From Leptospira dzoumogneensis (lineage in GTDB: Bacteria > Spirochaetota > Leptospiria > Leptospirales > Leptospiraceae), in contig NZ_RQHS01000019.1 of NCBI RefSeq assembly GCF_004770895.1, forward strand, positions 62,001-126,000: a DNA stretch of 64,000 nucleotides, read 5' to 3'. Within the stretch, counting starts at the first letter, position 1, and each line of letters begins with the position of its first letter. The notes beneath the pieces are model-generated. The model was not told the origin of the DNA. It searched no databases and worked only from the letters and a program-made list of their open reading frames with translations. The translations under genes and the position numbers were made by a program. This document shows, piece after piece, positions 1 through 10,174 of the stretch.

Positions 1-530
1 TCCTTTCTCCTTTAGGGTTCACCTTATCCACCCCGAAGGAGTTAGGGATCGATTTCGGTCCGGAAGAAACCGGAAAAACTTTTACTGAGAACGCTCTTCT
101 CAAAGCCAGGGAATTATTCTCTCTTTCCAAACTTCCTTCCCTAGCGGACGATTCAGGAATTTGTGTAGAAGCTCTAGGTGGAGAACCTGGAGTCTATTCA
201 GCTCGTTTTGGCGGAGAAGGTTTAGACGACGAGGGAAGAGCCAGACTTCTCCTGGAAAAAATGAAGGGAGAAAAAAACCGGAACGCAAAGTATGTATGCG
301 TAATCGCGTTAGTCACTTCGGAAGGAGAATTTACTTTCGAAGGAGAATGCCCGGGACTGATCTCCGATACTTATGATACTAGTGGAAATGGATTCGGATA
401 TGATCCCATTTTTTATTACCCGCCCTTCTCCGCTCATTTTTCCCAAGTCTCAGATGAGAAAAAGAATTCAGTTTCTCATCGCAAGAAAGCCTTGGATGAA
501 CTCTTAAAATACCTGAAAACATATTCATAA
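1..530 (+). CDS. rdgB: XTP/dITP pyrophosphatase (HAM1/RdgB family), 5' truncated by the window
   Basis: The reading frame is open from base 3 and ends at the TAA at 528-530, so only about 175 C-terminal residues are seen and the start lies outside the window. The family hydrolyses non-canonical purine nucleoside triphosphates (ITP, XTP, dITP) to monophosphates and keeps them out of DNA. Visible family signatures are the TFTENALLKAR block, the LADDSGICVEALGGEPGVYSAR substrate/metal region (split here as SLADDSG followed by PGVYSARF), and the C-terminal GNGFGYDPIF and SHRKKAL blocks. A hairpin with a T tract follows the stop. No oddity is seen in the visible part. Confidence 0.93.
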   Translation, partial: LSPLGFTLSTPKELGIDFGPEETGKTFTENALLKARELFSLSKLPSLADDSGICVEALGGEPGVYSARFGGEGLDDEGRARLLLEKMKGEKNRNAKYVCVIALVTSEGEFTFEGECPGLISDTYDTSGNGFGYDPIFYYPPFSAHFSQVSDEKKNSVSHRKKALDELLKYLKTYS

Positions 531-542
531 AACTGAATATAG

Positions 543-571
543 ATTCCGAATAGATATTCCGGAATTTTTTT
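543..571 (+). terminator. Probable Rho-independent terminator after rdgB
   Basis: Arms ATTCCG (543-548) and CGGAAT (560-565) enclose an 11-nt loop and run into a seven-T tract. The stem is short, so the strength is uncertain. Confidence 0.5.
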
Positions 572-650
572 AATAAAAAACGCAAGCACTAAGGAAAATT
601 GAGTACCTGAAACTGAAGAACGAGTTGCCAAACAACCGTCGGAGGTTAAA

Positions 651-1211
651 ATGAAGGTGCCAATCTATAGAAAAGTTCCCGCCGGGTTAGAGAACATTTT
701 AGGTCCGAAAGGAAGGGACGAATTTTTAGATTTTGTAAATTTCAATTGGAATTTAGGGAGTAAGATACTTTTGGAAGAATCAAGTAACCAATTCGAGAAG
801 AGACTTACCGAGGAAGTCGGAAAAATCAAAACAGAATTATCTGAATTTAAAAATAGTACCGATCAAACTTCTACTAGCCTAAAAGGCGAAATTACAAATG
901 TCAAAACTGAGCTTGCGATCTTTCGATCTGAATTCGAAGGGTTCAAGACGGAAGTCAGATCGGAATTTGCGGCAGTTAGATCTGAGATCAAATCCGAGAT
1001 CGCAATTTGTAAATTCGAACTCAGAACGGAAATGACCGAAATGAAATTGGAATTAAAAGAGGAAATGCATTCCGGATTTTTAGGAGTTTATAAAGAAATC
1101 GCTAAAATCCACCAGTTGATATCAACTCAAACAAAATGGATCTTAGCGACCGGCGTTTCTATAACAGTATTTATGCCGATATTAATGAAACTTCTGGATA
1201 AATATATCTGA
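651..1211 (+). CDS. Coiled-coil protein with C-terminal membrane anchor, unknown function
   Basis: 186 residues, preceded by a strong GGAGG six bases upstream of the ATG. The middle (about residues 45-150) is a long charged heptad-like region with repeated elements of the type FRSEFEGFKTEVRSE, then SEFAAVRSEIKSE, which predicts a continuous coiled coil. The last 25 residues (from about 160) are a hydrophobic segment followed by KLLDKYI, so the protein is probably tail-anchored in the inner membrane. Proteins of this architecture are common in Leptospira and resemble the DUF1640/CCDC90-like coiled-coil class only in general layout. No enzymatic motif is visible, and a structural or scaffold role is inference. 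Confidence 0.8.
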   Translation: MKVPIYRKVPAGLENILGPKGRDEFLDFVNFNWNLGSKILLEESSNQFEKRLTEEVGKIKTELSEFKNSTDQTSTSLKGEITNVKTELAIFRSEFEGFKTEVRSEFAAVRSEIKSEIAICKFELRTEMTEMKLELKEEMHSGFLGVYKEIAKIHQLISTQTKWILATGVSITVFMPILMKLLDKYI

Positions 1212-1213
1212 AC

Positions 1214-2860
<1,647 letters not shown>

Positions 2861-2957
2861 ACAACCTACCTAAACACCGAAGGGATCTTATTAAAAGAGG
2901 GGATAGGACCATAGTTTATAAGGTGCTAGAATTCGCCAAGCGAATCCTAGGCTTGGT

Positions 2958-3644
2958 CTATTCGCTCAATTTACGTAATTCTTCAATTCCAGGTAAATTA
3001 GATAAGTCAGGAACGATTACAATTTCTATCCTTCGATTTGCGGTTCTATTCTCCACGCTTGTATTCGGGACAGAAGGACGAGAAGATCCCATAGAAGCTG
3101 CACTGATCCTTTCTTCAGGCATTCCGGATTTCACCATTGTATGTAATACTGTCAAAGCTCTTGCAGATGCAAGTTCCCAGTTGGAATATCCTTTGATACC
3201 TGTAGGCACATCGTCCGTATGACCTTCTACTTGGAATCTTCTTCCATGAAGAGAAGATAGAATTCCTGTGACTTCTTTGATTGCATCCGTTCCTTTGGAT
3301 GATAAACTCGCGGAACCTGGAGGGAATAATATATCGGAAGAAAGTATTACCACCATTCTTCCATCTACGATCCTGATCTTAAGTTTTCCTGAATCGATCA
3401 TTCCTTTAAAACTTTCTAATAGGCTTCTGTAGTCGGCGATCCTTCTTTCCGTTTCTTCCTGGATCCTTTTCATATCTTCTACCGATCTTTGGAGAGAAGA
3501 CTTATCTTTTTCTAAATTAGAAAGGTCCTTCGCTTTCTGATCGTACATCGCCTGTAAGGCATCATACTTGGATTGGGAAACACAGTTGGACAGAATGAAA
3601 ATCGAGACAATAGCTAAGGTGAAAATACCCAGATTCGTTTTCAT
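2958..3644 (-). CDS. OmpA-domain lipoprotein (peptidoglycan-associated)
   Basis: I place the start at 3644 because ATG there follows a GGAGG at ideal spacing and begins a lipoprotein signal MKTNLGIFTLAIVSIFILSNC with the lipobox Cys at residue 21; the frame is open further upstream, but that extension lacks signal character. The mature protein is 228 residues before processing: a coiled coil (about 30-85, DALQAMYDQKAKDLSNLEKD) and a C-terminal OmpA/MotB-like peptidoglycan-binding domain (about 100-215) with VEGHTDDVPTG, NWELASARA and NRRIEIVI. It probably tethers outer membrane to peptidoglycan. It is downstream of no close neighbour on its strand and looks monocistronic. Confidence 0.9.
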   Translation of the reverse strand: MKTNLGIFTLAIVSIFILSNCVSQSKYDALQAMYDQKAKDLSNLEKDKSSLQRSVEDMKRIQEETERRIADYRSLLESFKGMIDSGKLKIRIVDGRMVVILSSDILFPPGSASLSSKGTDAIKEVTGILSSLHGRRFQVEGHTDDVPTGIKGYSNWELASARALTVLHTMVKSGMPEERISAASMGSSRPSVPNTSVENRTANRRIEIVIVPDLSNLPGIEELRKLSE

Positions 3645-3794
3645 GATTCCTCCGAGTTTTGTCTTTGAACAAGGGCGCATAATTAATTTATCGTTTTTTT
3701 CCGGCTTTTCCCGAGGGATTCTCACCTATTTTCCGAATTATTTTCGAAAAAATCTGGCGAGAATGTACGATCCGAGTTAGTCTGTTAGTTAATC

Positions 3795-4487
3795 ATGCGA
3801 TCTTTTCTATTAGAACTTCCCACATTCGGATTCTTTCCCTTTATTTTGTTTTTATTCTTAATTATCCAAACTGGTCTGTATTCCCAAACTTCTACTACAA
3901 ATCCACCAGCTAACTCGAAAGAGTCCATAGCGGGAGGACCTCCTACATTCAAGAAGTTAGTAGAAGAAGTTAAGGTCTCTCTAAAAGATAGAGGATATAT
4001 CGTAGATCGAAAATCCCATTTCACAGGTTCCGTATTTAAAGGGAGCACAGTATCATTCAAACTTCAATTCCCGGAAGGTAAAGACAGAAAGATCGTCCGC
4101 AAGTTAGGCGTCGGGCTTGCTCATGAAAATCCGGAACAGTCCGTTATGGTACATATCTTTCAATCTGACAGCGAAGATAGAAAGTTATCCCCATTATTCA
4201 CAGGATTTGTGGAACCTTCCTTCGTGTATGAATGGGAAGCAAGATTCGGAGAGAATCATTTCTTAGTAGAGATCAGATTAGATGAATCAGAGTCTAACGT
4301 TGCAAACTTTGAACTACTATTCGGTAGCCAATTATACACTCCTGCAGCGGCATTCGGGCGGGAAGAAAAAGACCAGAACCTAAACCAACCCGGCTCTCCA
4401 GGCAAAAAACAACCGGGAGCGGAAGGAAGGCTTCCTGGTACGAGTGAGTTGAACAACTACTTCGAAGTTTTTAAAAAAGAGTTTTGA
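3795..4487 (+). CDS. Secreted protein of unknown function
   Basis: 230 residues. The N-terminus has a hydrophobic stretch FGFFPFILFLFLIIQTGLYSQT (about residues 11-32) ending in an S-Q-T type signal peptidase I site, so export to the periplasm or outer membrane is likely. The body mixes beta-strand-like segments (SVMVHIFQSDSEDR, NHFLVEIRLDESES) and the C-terminus is Pro/Gly-rich (NQPGSPGKKQPGAEGRLPG). No family motif is recognised. No good ribosome binding site is visible before the ATG. Confidence 0.75.
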   Translation: MRSFLLELPTFGFFPFILFLFLIIQTGLYSQTSTTNPPANSKESIAGGPPTFKKLVEEVKVSLKDRGYIVDRKSHFTGSVFKGSTVSFKLQFPEGKDRKIVRKLGVGLAHENPEQSVMVHIFQSDSEDRKLSPLFTGFVEPSFVYEWEARFGENHFLVEIRLDESESNVANFELLFGSQLYTPAAAFGREEKDQNLNQPGSPGKKQPGAEGRLPGTSELNNYFEVFKKEF

Positions 4488-4716
4488 TCCTTAGAACTTC
4501 ATTACAATCAGGTAAGACTAGCATTCTTGCAAGTTTAACTTAAATAGCCTTTCCCAATAAGTTAATGAATTGCGGAATTCTGGCGTTTGTTATATCTTCG
4601 CTAATATAGTGAAATTTCTATCCTAAAGGATAGATCTTCCGGCGATTTCGGGATCTTCGATCTTCAGACAAAAAAATAAATTCGCCGGATGAATCCTCCT
4701 AAAAGAGGTCGGATCG

Positions 4717-5310
4717 GTGAAAAAGAAGGACGGTAGCCCTGTCTACCCCACAAACGGAGTTTTCAGAAATTCTCGAGAGAGAATTTTAGAAGGCGCTGCG
4801 ATAGCTTTTGCTCGCAAAGGTTTCCATGGAACTTCTCTCAGAGAGATCAGTAGAGAATGCGGGTTGGAGCAGCCTAGCATTTACCATCACTTTCATTCCA
4901 AAGAAAACCTTTTCAGAAAAGCGTTGGTCGCCACTCATCTAATGATATTGAACGATATCCGAAGCAGATTGGTAAAAGATAAAGGTTTAAGAGAAGAAGT
5001 TGTCTCAGTATTCAGAGCAATTTCAGATATCGCGAGACAGTTCCCTGATAGAGCCAAACTTCCGTTCAGCTTGGTATATTCTGCACCCGAAAATCTGGTC
5101 CAAGAATACACGAATCATTATGGGGCACAGTACCGAAAGTTATTGGATGCGGCTGTGGATCGTAATCCCCCGGCCAAAAATGCAGAACTAAAGCTTTCCC
5201 TTCTTGTGGATCTATTGCATAGTTTGATACTTTCTATCTCCTCAGTACGATTTTTTGAGGATAGGGTCCGCGGTTTGGAAGAAAGGATCGATCATATCCT
5301 TCTTACTTAA
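4717..5310 (+). CDS. TetR/AcrR family transcriptional regulator
   Basis: 197 residues from a GTG preceded by AGAGG. The N-terminal helix-turn-helix (residues 15-60) has the typical sequence [19 protein letters not shown] followed by [12 protein letters not shown] and [13 protein letters not shown]. The C-terminal ligand-binding half is divergent, as usual for the family. It lies 68 bp upstream of the crotonyl-CoA carboxylase/reductase gene on the same strand, so that gene is a plausible target or operon partner; this is inferred from position only. Confidence 0.92.
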   Translation: MKKKDGSPVYPTNGVFRNSRERILEGAAIAFARKGFHGTSLREISRECGLEQPSIYHHFHSKENLFRKALVATHLMILNDIRSRLVKDKGLREEVVSVFRAISDIARQFPDRAKLPFSLVYSAPENLVQEYTNHYGAQYRKLLDAAVDRNPPAKNAELKLSLLVDLLHSLILSISSVRFFEDRVRGLEERIDHILLT

Positions 5311-5378
5311 GCCCGAAAGCTAGGTTTAGGACTCTTTTTTTTCTCGTAAGCCTCGGTCGGTTCGGTTTTCTGGTCCCC

Positions 5379-6626
5379 ATGAGCGCACCTGAAATCGTAC
5401 CAATCGGCCAACTCCCTCCATTAGGAGTGGTCCCTAAAAAAATGCATGCACAGGTCATTAGACCGGAGCGTTTTGGAGACCCGATCAAGTCTATCCAACC
5501 CGAAGAGATCGACGTTCCAGAAATTAAGCCTGACGAAGTGCTGGTTGCAGTTATGGCGGCCGGAATTAATTATAATAACGTATGGGCTGGTCTTGGATTT
5601 CCAGTCGATGTGATCGGCGCGAGAAACAAAAAAGGTGAACCTGAAAAGTTTCATATCGGCGGATCAGACGCATCCGGTATCGTATATAAAGTAGGTTCCG
5701 AAGTTAAGAACGTAAAAGTAGGAGACGAAGTAGTCCTACACTGCGGTATCTGGGACAAAAACGATCCTTGGGTCAAAGAAGGAAAAGATCCTATGTTTGC
5801 ACCTTCCCAATTGATTTGGGCATATGAAACTAACTGGGGATCTTTCGCACAGTTCTGTAAAGTCCAGGACCACCAATGTCTTCCTAAACCAAAACATCTT
5901 TCTTGGGAAGAAGCAGCCGCTTACATGCTCGTTGGAGCAACCGCATACAGAATGCTTCACCACTGGAAACCGAATGATGTAAAACCGGGAGACGTAGTTC
6001 TTATCTGGGGAGGAGCAGGCGGATTAGGAGCTATGGCGATCCAAATCGTAAAAGCTGCCGGTGGAATTCCGATCGCAGTAGTTTCTTCCGATGATAAGAT
6101 CGACTTCTGTAAAAAACTTGGCGCTGCCGGAGTGATCAACAGAAACAACTTCAAACATTGGGGCGCTCTTACTTCGGATATCAATAAGCCTGAAGTATTT
6201 ATAGAATGGACCAAACAAGCCAGAGAATTCGGAAAAGCAATCTGGGACATCGCAGGAAAAGGAAACAATCCTAAGATCGTATTCGAACATCCGGGTGAGA
6301 CCACTATCCCTACTTCGGTATTCGTTTGTGAAACCGGAGGAATGGTAGTGATCTGCGCTGGAACCACTGGTTATAACGCAACTGTAGATTTAAGATACCT
6401 TTGGATGCGCCAAAAACGTCTCCAAGGTTCCCACTTTGCGAACGACGAGAACTCAATCGGTCTGAACCAATTAGTGATCGATAAAAAAGTGGATCCAGTT
6501 CTTTCTCAAACCTTCCAGTTCCACGAAACTGCGCAAGCTCACCAATTGATGAAAGAAAACAAACACCCTGCAGGAAACATGAGTATCCTTGTAGGCGCCG
6601 ATAAACTAGGACTAGGCAGAAGTTAA
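5379..6626 (+). CDS. ccr: Crotonyl-CoA carboxylase/reductase
   Basis: 415 residues, close to the ~430 residues of characterised Ccr enzymes. It is an MDR-superfamily protein that reductively carboxylates crotonyl-CoA with NADPH and CO2 to ethylmalonyl-CoA. Visible signs: the long N-terminal extension of the family, [15 protein letters not shown] near 60, the [10 protein letters not shown] block, [11 protein letters not shown] (149-159), the nucleotide-binding [12 protein letters not shown] (211-222) and [10 protein letters not shown] near the C-terminus. These blocks separate it from ordinary quinone reductases. Family members range from true carboxylases to simple crotonyl-CoA reductases, and I could not align the CO2-pocket residues securely. 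A TetR gene is just upstream, and a GC-rich hairpin follows. Confidence 0.9.
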   Translation: MSAPEIVPIGQLPPLGVVPKKMHAQVIRPERFGDPIKSIQPEEIDVPEIKPDEVLVAVMAAGINYNNVWAGLGFPVDVIGARNKKGEPEKFHIGGSDASGIVYKVGSEVKNVKVGDEVVLHCGIWDKNDPWVKEGKDPMFAPSQLIWAYETNWGSFAQFCKVQDHQCLPKPKHLSWEEAAAYMLVGATAYRMLHHWKPNDVKPGDVVLIWGGAGGLGAMAIQIVKAAGGIPIAVVSSDDKIDFCKKLGAAGVINRNNFKHWGALTSDINKPEVFIEWTKQAREFGKAIWDIAGKGNNPKIVFEHPGETTIPTSVFVCETGGMVVICAGTTGYNATVDLRYLWMRQKRLQGSHFANDENSIGLNQLVIDKKVDPVLSQTFQFHETAQAHQLMKENKHPAGNMSILVGADKLGLGRS

Positions 6627-6634
6627 GCTGACGC

Positions 6635-6664
6635 AGAAGGGCTCCTGATCCCGGGAGCCCTTCT
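6635..6664 (+). terminator. Strong hairpin after ccr
   Basis: Eleven-base perfect arms AGAAGGGCTCC (6635-6645) and GGAGCCCTTCT (6654-6664) enclose an 8-nt loop. No T tract follows, so it may be an RNA-stabilising or Rho-assisted end rather than a classical terminator. Confidence 0.6.
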
Positions 6665-6697
6665 GTCCTCCGAACTATATTATAAAAGTATAATCAA

Positions 6698-7711
6698 ATG
6701 AAAGCGGTCCAACTTTCCTCTTTCGGAAAAGAAAATCTCTCCTTAATCGATCTACCAGACCCAGGCAAGCCAGGCCCTGGAGAAGTTTTAGTACGTTTTA
6801 GAGCGGCTTCCTTAAATTTCAGGGATTATCTCGTAGTCCAAGGAAAGTACAATCCGAATTTTCCAGTTCCAATGATTCCTTGCAGCGATGGTTCAGGGGA
6901 AATTATAGAGGTAGGAGAGAATGTTTCAGGCATCAAAGCAGGAGACAAGATCAACGCCACCTTTGCTCCATATTGGTTGTCAGGACACGCAAATAAAAAA
7001 GAACTCAGAACCACACTCGGCGGTCCTTTAAACGGGACCCTAAGACAATATGCAGTTCTTCCTGCGACAGGTGTGGTCCCGATGCCTTCTCATCTTAGCT
7101 TTGAAGAAGCAGCCACACTTCCTTGTGCGGGACTTACCGCTTGGTCCTCCTTTTTTGTGGAGAACCAACTCAAAAAAGGAGAATCCGTCGTTATCCAAGG
7201 AACAGGCGGAGTCTCCTTATTCGCATTACAATTTGCTAAAGCTATTGGAGCCACAGTTTATCTCACCTCTTCTTCGGATGAAAAACTGGAAAGAGGAAAA
7301 TCCTTAGGCGCGGATCATCTAATCAATTATAGAAACATTATCTCTTGGGGAGAAAAGATCAGAGAGCTAACAGGAGGAGAAGGCGCGGACCATATCGTAG
7401 AAGTGGGAGGAGCCGGAACCTTAGAACAATCCATTAAGGCAGTAAAACTATTCGGCACAATCCATTTGATCGGGATTTTAGCAGGTGCCATCAAGGATTT
7501 GAATCTTCTACCTTTAGTCATGAACCAAATCAAGGTCCAAGGGATAGTGGTGGGTCATAGAGAAGGTTTCCTTTCTATGAACAAAAAGATAGAAGAATGG
7601 AAACTCAAACCTGTAGTAGATAAGGTCTACGAACTTTCCGAATTCAAAGAAGCATTAGAATATCTAAAAGACGGAAAACATTTCGGAAAGATCGTAGTCA
7701 GAATTCCTTAA
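6698..7711 (+). CDS. Zinc-independent MDR oxidoreductase (quinone reductase / alcohol dehydrogenase-like)
   Basis: 337 residues. The N-terminal GroES-like part has RAASLNFRDYLVVQGKY and MIPCSDGSGEIIEVGE; the Rossmann part has VVIQGTGGVSLFALQFAKAIG (split as VIQGTGGVSLFALQFA) around 160-180 and the GADHIVEVGG block near 230. The catalytic zinc ligands of classical alcohol dehydrogenases are not evident, which fits the zinc-independent NAD(P)H quinone/enoyl reductase branch. The substrate is unknown. It follows ccr in the same direction but after a strong hairpin, so cotranscription is uncertain. Confidence 0.88.
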   Translation: MKAVQLSSFGKENLSLIDLPDPGKPGPGEVLVRFRAASLNFRDYLVVQGKYNPNFPVPMIPCSDGSGEIIEVGENVSGIKAGDKINATFAPYWLSGHANKKELRTTLGGPLNGTLRQYAVLPATGVVPMPSHLSFEEAATLPCAGLTAWSSFFVENQLKKGESVVIQGTGGVSLFALQFAKAIGATVYLTSSSDEKLERGKSLGADHLINYRNIISWGEKIRELTGGEGADHIVEVGGAGTLEQSIKAVKLFGTIHLIGILAGAIKDLNLLPLVMNQIKVQGIVVGHREGFLSMNKKIEEWKLKPVVDKVYELSEFKEALEYLKDGKHFGKIVVRIP

Positions 7712-7756
7712 TCGAACTTTCCGATTTCATACTCCGAACAAAAAGATGAGGAACTT

Positions 7757-9556
7757 TTAAGCCACCGATCCTACAGCTTCCCTCTTTTGTGTTTTCGCAG
7801 AAGAATATAGATAATCTTTTTCCTTATAGGCCATAAATCTTCCAAAGCCGCTTTCTTTACCGATCTCAGGAAGAACGGTCCCATTCTCGACTGCAATCTT
7901 TCCATTGATAAGAACTGCACGGATCGCCTCTTCGTTTCTGCGAACTAAACGGACCATTCCACCGAATTCAGGCATTGAGGTTTCTTGGATAGTTTCCACT
8001 TTTTCGTTTAATCCGTTTGGATTTAGTAAGACTATATCCGCTTGTGCTCCCACTTTCAATTTGCCTGTATCCAAACCGAACCAGTCCGCGATCTCTCCGG
8101 TAACTCTCCATACCGCTTTTTCGGCAGTGAGGAAAGGTTTTCCTTCCAGTTCCGCGTCTCTGACTAATTTCAAAAAACGTAATGGAAAATTATAATGTGC
8201 CATTCCTCTTAAGTGAGCGCCCGCATCCGAGAATCCGATCAATACGTCCGGATGACTTACTATATATTTTAAAGGACCCTTACGATCGTTCCCGATCACG
8301 GTATACCAGCGGATATCGTTCCCATATTCCGCACATAGATCTAAAAATGTTTCGACCACATGTTGTTTTCTTTCTTTAGCTAATTCGGAGAAGGATCTGC
8401 CAACTAACTTTTGATCGGGGCATTCTACAATCTTGGATTCATTGAAATCTCGATGGAATACCCTAGGTAAAAACCAATTTGTCCATTGTCTTCGGAACCA
8501 TTTTCTATATCCTTTATCGAGTAGAAGTTTCCTTCTTTCCGCAAGGTCCGCTAAATGTATAGCCGCGGTTCCAGCACCGAATTCTTCGAAAACGACTACG
8601 TCCACTCCATCCGCGTAAAGATCGAATACCGCAGGGACAGCCTGTAATCGAACATCTCCTTTTAAGATCGTATTTACGATCCGAGTCAGAAATGCCACAA
8701 GCTTATAGATAGTACGATTGGATCTTGGATCCATAAGAGAAATGATCGTGGTCTTCAGCTTTTTTCTAAAAATCCCAAGACTTTCCTTAAAGAACAACAA
8801 CACATTATATTTTGTAGAAACGTTCGGCACTCCTTGGAAGATCCTATCTTCTCTTCGAACGATCTTATTCAATCTGCTGATCTCGGACCATTTCGCAAAT
8901 GTAGAAGGAAGAGGTTTACTTCTAAAACGACTACCATCCATCTTGTCCCAAGTAAGAGTATTGATAGAAAGTCCTAAGTATCCGCAATCGATCGCTTCTT
9001 GCAGAAGTTTTTCCATTTGGATCATCTCTTGTTCTGTAGGTTTTACTCCGTAAGAAAGAGATCTCTCTAATCCCATGGAATAAGCTCTGATGGCAGAATG
9101 TCCTAAGAATGTAGAAACATTCGGCCCCAAAGGAAGTGAATTCAAATGATCCGCATATTCTTTCATCGAATTCCAAGTTTTCTTTTTTTGTAATAGTGGA
9201 AGCACCTGTTCTCTCGGGATTGCCTCTACCCTGCTGAACATATCAGCAAGATCTTCAGGTGATCCGATACAAAGACTAAGAGAACAACTTCCCATTGTGA
9301 TCGTAGTCACTCCGTGCATCACGGATTCTTTCAGTCCCGGAGAAGCTTCTATCTCTGCATCATAGTGCGTATGAAAATCTATAAATCCTGGAGTGACCCA
9401 AAGTCCTTTTGCATCGTAGATCTTTTTTGCATCGCCTGAAATTGATTTAGAGATCTCTACAATCTTTCCATCAAGAACTGCTACATCTCCGATAAAGGAT
9501 CCGTTCCCTTCTCCATCGAATATTCTTCCTTTTTTAATAAGAACATCGTATTTCAT
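7757..9556 (-). CDS. Amidohydrolase, N-acyl-D-amino-acid deacylase (D-aminoacylase) family
   Basis: 599 residues with a good GAGGGA ribosome site. The start MKYDVLIKKGRIFDGEGN and the metal motif TPGFIDFHTHYDAE (about 57-70) are typical of COG3653 D-aminoacylase-like amidohydrolases. MHGVTTITMGSCSLSLC near 85-100 and the C-terminal GFSDAGAHLRGMAHY followed by a composite beta-barrel (GAQADIVLLNP) complete the fold. Family enzymes hydrolyse N-acyl-D-amino acids or related amides using a binuclear or single zinc centre. The substrate here is not predictable. An AAC-N4-GTT palindrome lies in its promoter region at 9651-9666. Confidence 0.88.
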   Translation of the reverse strand: MKYDVLIKKGRIFDGEGNGSFIGDVAVLDGKIVEISKSISGDAKKIYDAKGLWVTPGFIDFHTHYDAEIEASPGLKESVMHGVTTITMGSCSLSLCIGSPEDLADMFSRVEAIPREQVLPLLQKKKTWNSMKEYADHLNSLPLGPNVSTFLGHSAIRAYSMGLERSLSYGVKPTEQEMIQMEKLLQEAIDCGYLGLSINTLTWDKMDGSRFRSKPLPSTFAKWSEISRLNKIVRREDRIFQGVPNVSTKYNVLLFFKESLGIFRKKLKTTIISLMDPRSNRTIYKLVAFLTRIVNTILKGDVRLQAVPAVFDLYADGVDVVVFEEFGAGTAAIHLADLAERRKLLLDKGYRKWFRRQWTNWFLPRVFHRDFNESKIVECPDQKLVGRSFSELAKERKQHVVETFLDLCAEYGNDIRWYTVIGNDRKGPLKYIVSHPDVLIGFSDAGAHLRGMAHYNFPLRFLKLVRDAELEGKPFLTAEKAVWRVTGEIADWFGLDTGKLKVGAQADIVLLNPNGLNEKVETIQETSMPEFGGMVRLVRRNEEAIRAVLINGKIAVENGTVLPEIGKESGFGRFMAYKEKDYLYSSAKTQKREAVGSVA

Positions 9557-9650
9557 AATGATCCCTCTTCTCTATTCTATCTCTTAGAGTTTCGCTACGA
9601 AAGTGTATAATAATCCACAGTCAATCTTTTTCAAATTTTTTGAATATAGA

Positions 9651-9666
9651 TGAACGATTGTTTACA
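9651..9666. promoter_or_regulatory. Operator-like palindrome AAC-N4-GTT, about 95 bp upstream of the amidohydrolase start
   Basis: TGAACGATTGTTTACA. Its core AACGATTGTT and flanks (TG / TA) nearly match the site at 35401-35414 read on the other strand. It is one of seven intergenic copies noted in the window. The size and symmetry suit a TetR-type repressor, which is inference. Confidence 0.4.
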
Positions 9667-9992
9667 AAAAGAAAAAATGTTTTGATACTGCGATGAATCG
9701 AAGAAGGGTTTTTAGTTGTAGTGAATATGCGAACCTTCGCCTATTCACCCGCATGGACCCAACACTAAAATAGAACAAGCTCCAATCTCAATCCAGATCA
9801 TCTTCTGACTGACCCGTCCACTCCGCTTTCTCTCGGAAAGAAATTTCCAAACCAGAGGACCTTCTATCCCAAATGCGTTAGTCAGGCTTGAAAATTCGGA
9901 TTTTTCAGCTTGGGACCTTCTGCCCTAAATCCATCCCTAAGGGAATATCTATTAAAAACCGACTGTTATAAAAAGAAATTAGTTCTATATCA

Positions 9993-10036
9993 AACGTTAT
10001 TTTATCAGTACTTTTTTCGAACGTTTTATCTTGACA
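9993..10036 (+). promoter_or_regulatory. Direct repeats abutting a -35-like box upstream of the lipase
   Basis: AACGTTATTTTATC (9993-10006) and AACGTTTTATC (10020-10030) are near-identical direct repeats 27 bp apart. The second ends at a consensus TTGACA (10031-10036). The -10 is poor (TAATCT, 10053-10058, 16-bp spacer), which would fit an activator-dependent promoter. Confidence 0.35.
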
Positions 10037-10174
10037 GTTATGAGTCTTGATTTAATCTTCAAAAGCTCGGTTTTGTACTGAGTGATACAGATAAAAAAGC
10101 GAACAAGTTAAACTAAGCGAATCTCAATCTGAGACCATACAGACAGCAAGAGAATAGTGAAGAGGTAAACTCAA

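Larger units (their letters stand above)
9557..10174. other. 618-bp divergent intergenic region with operator-like motifs
   Basis: It separates the minus-strand amidohydrolase from the plus-strand lipase. It contains one TGAACGATTGTTTACA palindrome (9651-9666), a direct repeat of AACGTT..TTTATC (9993-10006 and 10020-10030) and a TTGACA (10031-10036). I found no ORF with coding character inside it. Confidence 0.5.
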
